A stretch of DNA of 64,000 bases. Origin: Berberis thunbergii. Its lineage: Eukaryota; Streptophyta; Magnoliopsida; Ranunculales; Berberidaceae. The stretch spans positions 653,221 to 717,220 of the forward strand of contig QNQO01000530.1 in the NCBI GenBank assembly GCA_003290165.1, in the 5' to 3' direction. How positions within the stretch are numbered: the stretch's first letter is position 1; each line of letters starts with the position of its first letter. Below the pieces are notes generated by a model. It ran no database searches, was not told where the DNA came from, and saw only the letters and a program-made list of their open reading frames with translations. This document shows positions 35,881-48,700 of this stretch, one piece after another. The position numbers and the translations under genes are program-made.

Positions 35881-37242
35881 TTAGCGTTTTGCACTTCCTC
35901 ACTTTCTTTTTTTCTTTGCCCTTTCTACCCTTCTCTTACTTTTCTTTCCATCGACATCTATTTTTAGGTATATCTATTATTTGCACCACGTAGTTTATTT
36001 AATACTCTCCACCCCCTACCACTTTGTTAACTTGCACCAACATGAGTGTAGATATTTCCCCATAGTTTTCTATGTGGTCGTAGTTTGGATAATGATTCTA
36101 TAGATGTTTATTATAAGAGATATTTATTTACAAAGCTTAGGTTGCGTTTGTTTTTTTAAGTGTTTAGAAGCTAACTTCTAATAAAATAAGGATTTGAATG
36201 AACGGTTTATTTTGCTTTTGAATGAGCTGATGAAAAGAAGTTGTAAAATTAAAAGGTGTTTATTTTTAAATGTTGAATAAGAATTGTTTGACAATTTTAC
36301 TCCATTGAGCTGGATAAAATTATGATATAAATTTAGTACTTAAAATCATACTCAATAATTATTCAAATCCTAGAGAATGTTACAATATTTTTCATTACAA
36401 GAATATCGAAATGTGACCAAGTATATGTAAAATACATTATCAAACAAAATTTCTTACTAATATTTCGTTTGCAATACGATCTTGTAAACTAAACAATATA
36501 ACCACAATACCATCGAAGATCAAAACTCATATTTTAGAATCTTTGAACATGTAGATGAGAGGGAGAATTGGAGAGATGAATATAAAAACTTAAAAAATAT
36601 TGGGAAAGAAAACAAAGACGAATGAGAAAACGAAATAAGTTTCTTACCGTTGAAGAGTCCTTGTGAAGGTAGGTGAAAAAACAATGCTTGGTCAAGATAA
36701 TGAAGGTGTGCTGTCAAAATTTTGCCCCTACTTGTTTGTAAGAAGATGAGAGCAACAATTATCATTACAAAATTATTTTAAGGTTACTATTGAAATAATT
36801 TATTGGTCAGCACTCGGTGCTAAATGATCAACACCTCCATGCTGCTTACTCCAATAAAAAATTTTGATTAAAACTAAAAACAAATACATTAAACAAGGCG
36901 TTCCACTTCTTATTAAGACTTTTTGACACGCAAATGATGACAAGTAATACAAATTTCAAATTATACAAATAGTTTGGTAAACATTATCTGTTTTATATAT
37001 TAACTTTCAGTACATTTACACACATCAGTAATACATATGTTTTGGAAGTGCAACTATCCCTCACTTCCAATTATTTGTTTGTTCACATATTCCCATATGC
37101 TATAATATTAGATATTGGGCTAAAATGCCCAATTTCTAGTTTAATAGTTATACTGGGGCTCCACCCTCCCTCAGTGATACATTTGGTTTTGAAAGTGTAA
37201 CCATCCCTCACTACCCATTATTTGTTTGTTCAATACAAAAAT
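35881..37242. other. Intergenic region upstream of eIF4A
   Basis: AT-rich sequence with no recognisable coding exon. Part of it must hold the eIF4A promoter and the ELIP 3' flank. I see no transposon ends or strong repeat. Confidence 0.5.
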
Positions 37243-37838
37243 TTACACTAGAGCTCCACCCTTGATAAACTCAGTGAAAACCAGGGCAACCAAACCCAAC
37301 ATGGCAAATCGGCCATTCACCATCTCTGCATAAGAAGTCATCACACCTTCGGATTTGGACTCAACACTAACACCCTTCAACAATGGAATCAAGGATGCTA
37401 GGGAGAGCAAGATAGTAGAACCAATGAACAAAGGAATTCCTCCATTAGCCAGCTGAACTGCAACGTCGTCACCTCTAGCCAACTCAGTTGCTATTGCAGC
37501 TACAAATCCTACCATTGCAAGTCTTCCGTTTATCCTCTCAGGTGCAGGTCCACTAAATGCTAGTACGTCGAAGATCTTTGGTGCAGGAGGAGAGTCAGTA
37601 GTCTGTTTCTGCAATATGTATTGTTAAGAGTTAATAATCACCTCATGATAACTGTTTATTTCAATAACAATATATAGTATAAAGTTACATATTGTATACC
37701 TTATTATCCATGCAACGCACAATGCCAACATTTCTTTTTGGCATGGCGAACGTTGTATTGAGGGAAGAAGTAGACTCGTCTTGCCCCCTGATGGAGCTAA
37801 ACAAAGAACTGATTGCATGACATCGCCGAGGTAGCCAT
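37243..37838 (-). CDS. ELIP: Early light-induced protein (ELIP), with a frame-broken first exon
   Basis: Exon 2 (37243-37608) encodes 121 residues of a three-helix LHC-like protein. It has FDVLAFSGPAPERINGRLAM (helix I with the ExxNGRxAM chlorophyll-binding motif), FIGSTILLSLASLIPLL (helix II), EMVNGRFAMLGLVALVFTEF (helix III) and the ELIP tail FIKGGALV. ELIPs sit in thylakoid membranes and protect against excess light. Exon 1 (37700-37838) ends MPKRNVGIVRCMDNK in phase with exon 2, as ELIPs do around the transit cleavage site. However, the first ATG (37838, MATSAM) closes after 13 codons, and the second (37818, MQSVLCLAPSGG) is in a third frame. Only an ATG at 37744 is in frame, which would give 136 residues without a transit peptide. 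The product as written would not be imported. Confidence 0.85.
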
Positions 37839-37935
37839 TTAGAAAGATTTAAGACTGAAGAGGTAGCTTATGGGGAATTCTATGTTGTGTTGTGTAGTGT
37901 TGTGTTGATGAGATATGATGAAGCCTTCAAATGGG

Positions 37936-37950
37936 CATATATATATAGGC
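37936..37950 (-). promoter_or_regulatory. Probable TATA box of ELIP
   Basis: The minus-strand run CCTATATATATATG lies about 100 bp upstream of the first ATG of the ELIP exon. That is the usual spacing for a TATA box with a leader of 60-70 bases. It is the only strong TATA element near the gene. Confidence 0.55.
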
Positions 37951-38821
37951 AGGCAAGGGGAGTGAGGTGGGCATAGAGATCATCATCCACGTTTACACTT
38001 ACTTTTCAAGTTTTATCATTTTGTGTTTCATGTCTCGTGGAAGCACATATGGTCGCACAGTTGGTTGATTGAAATTACTTAGCTTTTTAACAATACGCAG
38101 GACTCACCATTACTCTCCCTTAGACCAAGCTTACGACTTTACTTTACTTCCGCTTAGACTAATATCAACTGGTCGACATTTCCTGACCATGTGTCAACCA
38201 TATTTATCATTTATTTTTTTCAGAGTACATCTGTTATATCAAATAGATCTTATATACATAAAGACTACAGAGTAGAACAGAATGGATAACATTAGTCAAG
38301 GTAATAATCTACCGATTTTAAGTACATCATCAGATGCTGCTATTGGAGACATCACCCCTTGCCATTTGTTCAGATGGTAATCACGCAACTACTACTCTCC
38401 CAGGCGACAAGATCATCTCAATGTGTAGTACCTTTATTCCAAGATTATAATTCCAGATTTAAGTGTAAGGACACTGCCCAATATGATTCCCTGGTATATA
38501 TACCACAAGTTCTCAATAACAAACATTCATTGACAACGGCCTCCAAAGAAAACCTTCACACCAGATTTGAGTTTTATAAATTACTGGGCTTGATTTTGAA
38601 CTGTCTTTTGGGTGCATTGATTTTAGTAGTTTGTCTACCTGAAATCCCAGAACAGACCCTTCAAACCTCAGACACCCACACCCAGCAGGACAGACCAACC
38701 ATCAAAGGATATATGACTGAAGACATTTGAAATTGTATATATATATAATTATATATTACAAAAATTTCATTGTGCAAGGAACTATAGTAGTAGTAGGACT
38801 TATTTACAGGTTAGTTTCAAT
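37951..38821. other. ELIP promoter region and DGAT1 3' flank
   Basis: This is under 0.9 kb between the ELIP TATA element and the DGAT1 stop codon. The open frame at 38359-38730 on the plus strand has no recognisable domain and no splice context. I treat it as chance. Confidence 0.5.
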
Positions 38822-38952
38822 TCATTGCTTCCTTGCTCCAATGGGCCACACTGCCTCCTCCATAAAGAAGTTGTATTCTGAGTGGTGATCACGGCATTCA
38901 AACTGCAGCATGTCCGAGAGTGTGCTATCGACATGGATCTGAACTGCATCTT
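38822..38952 (-). other. DGAT1 terminal exon encoding an unusual C-terminal extension
   Basis: The acceptor TTTTTTTCAG|AAGATGC joins the donor ATCTCAG|GTAAG after the normal DGAT1 end (NRKAKNLIS). It adds [12 protein letters not shown], then [13 protein letters not shown], ending GARKQ before TGA at 38822-38824. Plant DGAT1 proteins usually stop within a few residues of NRK. If this intron is retained, the protein ends NLISGKLH, close to the usual length, so the exon may be an alternative end. The coding stretch is open and the splice sites are good, but I do not recognise the peptide. Confidence 0.55.
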
Positions 38953-40517
38953 CTGAAAAAAAGAAAAAAAAGTTACTGCATTAACTCAAAGGCTCGCCTC
39001 ATGATGTACAGATTAAAGGAGTTAATGTAGCTTACCTGAGATCAAGTTCTTTGCTTTTCTGTTCATCAAGTCATGGTAATAGAGGAGGACGCTCATAGGT
39101 TGACCAAGTATGCAAAAAAAGAACCAGAATACCATATTCCCAACCTGACATATCAATTGTTCCAAAAGTAGCTTCGGTTAGTAGCATCATCACAAGTAAT
39201 AGGTTAACATACTGTATATCAAAGTTTGAAGCATCTTTCAAGTAGAAAAATAAGGTGCAACTCATGAAAAACGACTAAACCGCCCACTTGACCATTTCAC
39301 CTGAGTGATGTACAGTTTCTTTTATTCATTTTCTTAATTACAGTTAAAGAAGATCAGCCTCCAAAAAATAGAACATCCATAAACTTCTAATGCCAACAGT
39401 TATTTCCTTGTTTTCGAATCTTTACCGAAAGAATGTTGACCTGATCTGTGCACCCAAGTTACTCGACTCAGTATACCTGTGTCTAAAAACTTTGTTGTGC
39501 TGGCAGCTACTTCATTTTCCTCCAGGTTTTCCATTTGTGAGAAGGATGGTTAGGAGATCGGGTTTTGTGTCTTCAAAGAAGAACGGGAATAGAGAAAATC
39601 TGAAATTGTGCAATTTTGAGAAGGCTTGAATTTGCCATACCAGATAAGGTGGGATTTATTTGCCATGAAGATGAGGGCCATCGAGGTATTTCCAAAAAAA
39701 AATCATCATCCCATTCTGGTCATGAACAGGTCTATTTCCAGTAACAAAAAATGGAGGAGACAGATGAATAAAAGTTCATAACAGTTCATTGATTTGACCA
39801 ATCTGCACTGATACTGGTAGTCATAACTTTGTAATTTTGGACAATTTTAAGGTGTATTGAGAATATTCAAGGAAAAAAGTGAGTGATGTAAGAGGACAGA
39901 GAACCTGGGCATAAAAACGAGTGTTTAGAACCAAGGTGAACTGGAGGACCCAACACTCCAGTACACATGACAAGCCTCTTCCCATCCAAACCCGCCTCTC
40001 TGCTGATTACCCCATGACCCAATCAAACTGTTGCATTGAACTTACACTCCTTGGAGCTTGATAGGCCAAATCACAAATTACAGCCTCACTCCAACACTTA
40101 ACCTTCAATCGTTAATTTGGAAAAGCTACTCACAATCAATGTTCAAAGTATTGATTTTTTTTAATCTTTTCCACCACTAAAAGGACTATAAAAGGTGCGA
40201 CATTTTGTGATATATCCTAAAATTTGCTATTTATCACAAACATATCAGTATAATATGAACAATGCTGATAATAATGGAGCTAAAAAAGAAATTTGATAGC
40301 TTTCATTGACTTACCATTGTATTTTTGAACTTGTCTTGCAGAAATTTTGTCAATACAGACAACGGAACCTGATAAAACAAGAACACAAGCTCATATTGTT
40401 AGCAGTGTATAATTCTCATCTAGAATCCCCATTTTAGTCAAAAACTAAAGGTGGAATATCGAAAAGTTGATTCATCTGAGAGGGATTATTTTAATTTTCA
40501 ACTATAACCATAACCAC

Positions 40518-40586
<69 letters not shown>

Positions 40587-42665
40587 TATTATTATTATAG
40601 ATTCGGACTAATAAATAAACGAAATTACAGTAAACAAAACAATGAAATAAACTAATAACAAATAACTTTTATTCAATCAACGTACTGACATGGGAAGCCT
40701 ATGCATTATTTCTAAATAACCTACTTTCAAATTGAAATTATAAACCTAATAGGAAACGAACGTCAAAACCTTAATTGGAATCCCTATTAGAAATAATAGA
40801 ATTCCTAATACTCCATAAAATACTACTATTCCTAATATTAATAACTATCCTAATTCCATCATATTATAATAACACTTTGGCACTATGGGAGTGTTTGATT
40901 ATTTTTTACCACACAAAACAATAAAAATAGTGAAAAACACAATAGAGAACAAGGATAGAACTTTGTAATTAGAAAAAACTTTCTTGAGGGAGGAGGGGGA
41001 GATATTTCTTCATGGAAAACTCAACAAACAACAGTAGGGCAAAAAATTCTCACTCTCTTATCTCCACTACTTCTATGGTTTTCCATGGAAGAAAAATAAA
41101 AACACTGAAGAGAAAGGTACATCATAAAAATGTTGAATCTTGATGTCATATGGACAGTTATGAGGGTTGTTGTAGACATGATAAGATCATAGACTTCCAC
41201 CTTCCATAAATAGGTTATCCAATAAGCAGTGACTAGATGATAATTCATCATGAAATAAGGTAAAGTCATAAATCATCCATAAGAAATTCTGAAGGAACAA
41301 AGTTACCTGAAACATTATTCCTATAAAAACCCATAACTTGAAATTATGGCAGGGAACGGCAATACAAAGCTGTCAATAACACAAGAAAAGATTAAGAATA
41401 GAACAGAATAAAATAAACAAAACTACAAAGCCTGCCCTCTTAGAGACTGCTAGTTAAAATTCACAAGTCACGTCTATTCTTCTATTGTAATTTCTTATTT
41501 GGGACTTGTATCCAGTTCTAAGTAATTCAGAGAATGTAAGATGAATGACTTCACAGTTTACAGATGGATATCATGTGGTACAAGGTACTAAGCCACCTAG
41601 ATAGGCTATTTCATTTAGACACGAAATAGCTGCTTATAAGAAGACATTGCATATCAAGAACTATGTAGTTAAATCCTTAGTCGGACTCTAATTGGTTCAG
41701 GAGCGGGATTAATCAGAATTAATCGGCTTACATTCTATACATATATTATCTCTATTCTTCTATATAAATATGTCTACTACAAGTTTATTTTTTTGAAATT
41801 AATGTATATTGAAGTAGTGGAAATCACATGCCACAATTTAAGGGGAAATTATAACAAAATTAAAATTCAATGTTAGTTAAAGGTGCCTTTCCATATTCTT
41901 TAGCATTACTTGTTATTTTCACCTGGTCGTTTTCCCTCTTCTTATATATGTGTGTGTATTACTCGTGTTGTTCGCACAGCGACACCCTTTCCCTTGTAGC
42001 ATGTACCCATGCCTACAACACAATTATCATGTCATGCCTTTGGCAAGCCACCCTAGTCATTGGGTCACGCCTTCGGTATTCTCAAATATTTGACCAGAAA
42101 ATGATGAATGCTCTCCAATACGTTTGGTCAAAAAAATGTTGCACAGAGAGCTTGAACTTTTTTTTATAAGAACTTGAACTAAGAATATGTCCGTAGGGTA
42201 TGATAATAACTAAAAGTGTATGGAAGGAACTACATAAATTGTACCTTGAGTTCAACACAAATATCTTTTAAGCAACCAACTTCCTTTTGTATTTTTCACT
42301 CGTTGAATTGTTTGATTACGATTGCGGATAAATTATGAAAATTTTATTTTGATAATAATGAGTTTATTTTTATTAATGTCCTTTATAAACCTTATACCTC
42401 ATATTCCAAATGAAATCACAATATATTTCTTATTTTTAAGTAAATCAGCGGTGATTATATAAACCACCAATTTCCATCTCGTGTTCCTTCTCAACTACTT
42501 CTTCTCTAGCTCCCTCTTTGACTTATCAAATATTCCTCTCTTTTTCCATTCACATCACCTCCATTCAAGGACACATCAATAAATAAATAAATAAAATTCG
42601 AGGACAGACCCTTTGAAAAAATGCAAAACATTCGAAAAGCACGACATGCGCACACGCATGTGCAA

Positions 42666-42716
<51 letters not shown>

Positions 42717-45700
42717 TTTTGAGATGAAAGTGGAAAACACACCAAAGCCATAAAATAAATCCTAAAAATGGGAGAACTTGGAGAGTGTTGGGAAGCCAAA
42801 TAGAAATTTATTCAAGCAATTTAATTCCAGTTCAATCCTAATTGAATAAATAAATAAAATTTCATTTTAAATTAAAACTCCAAATTCTCAAAAGCAAAAA
42901 AGCTGATATTGGAAATGGTTGATTGGTGGTGCCTCTAATGGTTTGTTTGGTTAGCCATTTTCCAAGGAAAATGGAATCCATTTATTTTGTTATGCCAATT
43001 TCCGTTGTTTAGTTGTCTATTTACTGACAGGAAATCGATTCTTCATAAGACTATTTTCTCACTACTCATGGGATTCCAAGTCCGAGGGGAGGCCCTGGAA
43101 TCGGATTCACGAAAACAGTTTCAATTTCCATGTCTACTTTCCATACAACCAAATAGACCCTAAGTTTTTTAAGAGAACTTGCATGTGAGGGGATGGAAGA
43201 GAAACCACCAAATAGATATACCGAGTAGGTGGTAATTTACAGTGGGCGGGCGTTGCAGAGAGACATGGAGTTTGTGAAGCACAAAGTTGCATAAGGAGAC
43301 ATCGCGTGATGGAGAGGGATGTGATGGGAGGAGATAAATCACATTTCCTTGCTGAGTTTGCAAAGCTCTGGATAGAGAAGTACAACCAACAAAGAGTGAG
43401 AGATTTAGGCTGTTGAAGACCTTGCTCACTGATCATTGAATTAGAAGATAGGAAGGATTCTTTCAACTCTTCAAACAAGCACTCAGCTCGAAATCTCTCT
43501 AAAATCTTTCGTTATTCATGCTCAATCAAACCATAAACAACTCATAGTCCATTACATTGGAGGACGAGGAGAGGAGATGAGAGGGAGAGAGTAGGTGTTA
43601 CGATACCTTATCAGATTGCAATAGTAGGGGATGATTCGACCTAAATCTGAAACGATTATGGTTTTGTAGAGTTGATAAGAAGAGAAGGTTCGAACCCTAT
43701 CAAGGCGTTTCATAGTTCCGGGATCCAATTAAAACTTGCATACTTTTCAAAAACAAAATTGAACTTTGAGGAGTATTACCTAAATCAAGAAGGATGGAGT
43801 AGAAGGGGATGACTTAGGACGTGGAAGAAAGATTGCTTGGAAGTAGACGGAGAGAAATGACATTGTTGAGAGTGGAGAATTGAGAGCCAGTGAAGAACTG
43901 TTGAAGGAAAGAATGAGGGAGACAGTTTTATGTCATGGTCGTTTGATTGAACTGATGAAACAGATCTCGTTGCAATTTCATACCTCCAAAGACAAATGGT
44001 TGAATCAAAAAATAAGTTTGTTTTGTTGTATATATATTATTGATTTTTTCTTCTCTTAAATCTTTCATACACTTGTTATTGCCCTATGGGTTAGAGTATT
44101 AATAAGGTTACAACAAAACTATAAATTTTGACATTAACTTTCTCTTGTTTATGTATAACATATTATCGTAGACCGATCAATCAATGAATTTTAAAATTGG
44201 CAAATAGACAAAAAAAATCAACGGTTACTCAGGCTAGAGATTATTGAAACGATTTCGAAAATGGTAATGCTCTATTAGTGAGAAGAGATTAATCGTGGAT
44301 TAATCACCAATTTAATAACAGGAAAAGGACGCCATTTGTAAATTTACCATGTTGGACCCGTGTTCCTATGTGGGATTGAACTCACTATCCTATAGAAAAA
44401 AAATTTCTATTAAGTTTGATATATGTTGTTCAAGGTAATCTTGCTAATACTTGAATATGCTGATCGGTAGCAAAGGATTTTCTCTTTCAATATTCAAAGG
44501 CTAATGCCAAATATTAGATCTAACTTACATACAGAACATAGTTTTCAAATTACAGACACATTAATATCAAACCATTAATGAAATAAGCTTATAGAAGATG
44601 GAAAATAAACACAAGGGAATGCTCTTGTTATATGGGATTGAAGTACAAGCTGATATAATATAAGCATTGTAAAGGATAAACACAAGCTATATACCTCATG
44701 AAATACAGCAGATAGAAAGAATGCAATCACAATAGCAACACCCTGAAACAACAAACCAATGAAAACCATTATTAGTCAATAACATGCATAATCCACATTA
44801 GACTACATATTGTTCCATGGAAGCCATGGAATCTATGGGGGATCACTTGTGTTTATTTAATACCAATTTGATCAAATATGGTGGACCACTTATAATGGAT
44901 TTTATATTTAGATCAAAGGTAGGAATTGAACTCCTATGAAACATGATAATCCCAACTCCTTTCTCCCCCAAAGAAATGGATTTTCATATTTCATGGAAGT
45001 TCATCTCCACACCTTTGATCAAAATCAAGAGTAAAATTCATGATAAGTGGTCCACCACATTTTGAATAAACTTGCTTTAAATACAAATGGTTTCTCGATA
45101 TTATGGATTTCATGGAATTGAATTCCATGCAACCAAACATGCCCCAAGATGGAATTGAAGCAGGCATGGGTTAGCCCTTCGTTTTGATAGGTTCAACAGA
45201 TAGGTTCAGCGGAAACTTACAAATCAAAACATCGAAACTTGTATTTGTCAAAGTTTCACATCTTCAATTAATACTCAATATTCAACAAAATTAAATATTA
45301 CAACTTAATCTTCATGCCTATTTAAACTCAATAAAACCCTAAACCTAATTGGACTCATACTCCGAGCTAGGCCTTAACATGAATTGACAAAATAACCCAT
45401 ATTACATTATTCTTCCCAGCCTCAAAAAGCTCATTGAAGATGCATTTTTCAAAGAATGCACCACTAAGAATCGACCTTGGAATCTCCCTTGGTAATTTCT
45501 AATATCCCAACCAAGTAAATAAAAATTTTGCCACAAAATACAATAACCACCATGAAACCGTGGTTCAACGAACATCCACTTCATGATTGAATATTTTTTC
45601 CGCAACCTTTGCCTCAAATTGACCTTCAAAGTTCAAACATGTCCCAAATTGGATCATGATTTTTGTCATGCGGTGGTACACTTTTTTACATTCGGTGGTG

Positions 45701-48700
45701 CATAGTATAAAATTTTGAATCTGAAAAAATCATAGTACTTTGGTGGTAGAAAGAATCCTTAACGGTGGCATAGAACCTGATCCTCAAAATAGGAATCACA
45801 CACGTTGTGAGGCAAAATAATGTTGGGGTGCAAATATCTCTGTCTTCCCAAATCCTCTTTACGAACAAAGCTTTTTTCTACGGTTCTACCAAACACACAG
45901 TTCGACCAATGCCATATTCATGCGCTAGACCTGAGAAACAAGTGATTGCAAACTTAACTGGGAAGTCATGATCAGTCGAACGTGGATGTCTATTCGGTGA
46001 AGATACAATGGGACGAGCAATTGATTCTTGGGCATGTTGGTTCTGATGTAAAGGTTGTTGGCGGTGTGCATCAAACACATTGGTGAAGATGGTGGGTCTG
46101 TTTGTTAACTTAATGATGGATGCAGTGACGACGGAGATGTTGGCGATGGTGGCGACTGAAGCGACAAAATCTTGATATTGAAGATTTAGGCCGACAACGG
46201 GGTTATTAAAAGGTAAATTTATCATTTCAAAAAAGATGTGCTTGTTCATGGAGCCTTGACAGAAAGTGTATGAGTGTGGGGGTAAGCCAATTATGTATTA
46301 TTTTGGGGGAAAAGTTGCTTTAGCCAAAATTATTGGGAGCAAAGTGCAAAAAAACCCATAAACATAGATTGCTCAGCGTACTAATTCCTACCTTAACTTG
46401 AGGTTATATTGACGGTGGAAGAGACCCTATTCACAAGTCTTGTGCACAAAATTCTCCCTCGATTTTCTTCTCAACATAGGTCGATTCCCTTGAAGCTCCC
46501 TCTGGCAGAAATATTCATCCCACCAATAAAGAACTATTCCATTCCAGTCATTTTTGTAGCAACTAAATACTTCTGTGGTGCAATATTTATCAATCCATTG
46601 AGACAATTGGAAAAAATTATCCCTCGTCCATAGACCTATTCTACACAAAAAATGTTTAGTTTGATTTCTCAAAATTGATTCCATCCTAGCACCCTTAACG
46701 TTCTATAAGACATATAAATTTTCCATCAAAGTTCTATATCTACCATGCTGAATTTCAAAAAATTTCAAAGGAGCAAAAGTAAAATGTCATTATCGTTTTC
46801 GGCTGCAGAGAACAAATACCTTGGAGACACTCGTCGCGCCTCCCTTGTTATCCCAAAATAAGTTGTTGACAGGGAAGGTGGGACACAGGTGGTGTTTGCC
46901 CCACTTCAGAAAGAAGATCTGCTCCATCAGTGGCACCTAATATGGTCTCTGCAGTGACCTCTGGATGACAGAAAGTGGCCCCATTCCCTCCTTTTATGTA
47001 ATGATTCGTGCTTTTCAACTCTCTCTTGCCCCACATGAACACCCCAAAGCTTGTCTTGATTACTCAAAACCAATCCGCCGGTGCAGGCAGGCTCTTTGCA
47101 ACCTGGCCGGTGGTTGTAGCTGGGTCCCGACGAGTTCAATCAGCCGTAGAGGCTGAGCTATTGGGGAGGCAGTGGATCAAAACTTGAACTAGTTTCACGT
47201 CAATCTCCATGGCTGGATTGAATGGCTTAAATAGTCTTGTTCACCATGGTGATGTGTCGAATTATTTATAGAGTTTTAATAAAGCTACAAGAAACCTAAA
47301 GTATATTCCTAAATAAAACCTAACAAGAATTCAACTGCTAAATGGACCCCTAATATGTATGGCGCCATACCATTTCTGCTCTATCTTTGTTTTCTCGATA
47401 TTCCAACCTGACCACGGTATCAAAGGATTTGTTTTCCCCTTCTTGTGCACAAAAAAGGAAAGGACTATTCCCCCTTGTTTTCTTTTCTTGTCTAGGATAG
47501 TGGAGTATGATGCTTGGGTTTCCACAGATGGATGGCCAATAAGGTGTTAAATAATACATACCAAATAAATAATGGGTTTTAACAGATTTAGGTATATGAC
47601 AACAATATCGGAGAAAGAGGATAGCATTATTGTTCATAAATACCAACAAATGGTGAAAGAAAAGAAAAAATATCAATGTCAGCCTTTCCCTCTTTAGAGA
47701 GCCAACACTTGCATGCTTCCAACGCCATGTTGTATTATGAATCAATTAGCCAGTATAGCACAAAACACGCCCAGGGAAAGAGAAAATGTTATGGGCAGAC
47801 CATAAATTTCAAGAATATGAAAGAAGAAAAAAGGCAAATGAAACATGCCTGGCAACTAGATATGAATAGTCAACGAGGCCTATTAAATGTGAATCCAATT
47901 TACCTTCGGGATCCCGTTCCTTAAGCAAGGGAAATATACATGACGAACCATCCATTTATGAACAGGCTGTAATTCAATTTAATAAAGATTTTATCAGTAT
48001 ATGCTCTACAGTAATTGTACATGTAATACTTCATTTATGAAATATATATAAGAAAACTGGAAATCCTAGACAAATTTCCACAAAAAAAAAAAAAAACATA
48101 TGCATACGGATGCTGTAAATGAAAAATGGTTAAAGATGGAACATCACAAGCTTTTAAATCAGACCTTTCCGACCACATTTTGAAAGGTTGGACATACAGA
48201 AAATGTACCAAAATGGTGATGTATGACATTCAATTAAACATCAGACTAGTTTACCACTAACTTCAAACTATGTTTTTCATTGTGGTGAAGGCAGAGCAAA
48301 TCCGTGTACATTATGGTAAAGTTTTACTCCTTAGGATGTATCAATATATTTAACATATTAGAGTGAAGAAAATAAACGCTATCTCCTTAAACTTTATACA
48401 AAAAAATTTATTCATCCATAACAACTCATTTACAGTTAGCAAAATTTAGGAATCGGAAATGAGAAGCAGCCAATGTTTTCACATACTATGTTAAACATAG
48501 CAAAAATAGGGTATTATATACAGTTGCACAACGCTCTGTAGTATTAGTAACAAAATTTATTTGCATTACAAAGAAAATGGCATACTGATTATAACAAAAT
48601 CAAAGAATGTTGAGCTAATAAGCATTTATGGATACGACAAATGATCTCAAATGTAAGGTGATCAACACAATGTATACAGTAATAATGTGCTATGTTTTCT

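Larger units (their letters stand above)
41370..44694 (-). other. DGAT1 intron 13 (3.3 kb)
   Basis: Lies between the exons [16 protein letters not shown] and [13 protein letters not shown]. It contains an (AAT)n tract (42668-42715) and a Tourist-like MITE candidate (42939-43160). The rest has no recognisable coding sequence. Confidence 0.7.

Noticed and set aside
44820..45145. Possible MITE with CATGCAACCAAACATGCCCC at its right side
   Set aside because: I could not find a convincing matching left end or target duplication.
45878..46249. 123-codon minus-strand frame in a DGAT1 intron, considered as a nested gene
   Set aside because: No recognisable motif, no start or splice context; probably a chance frame or unidentified decayed element.
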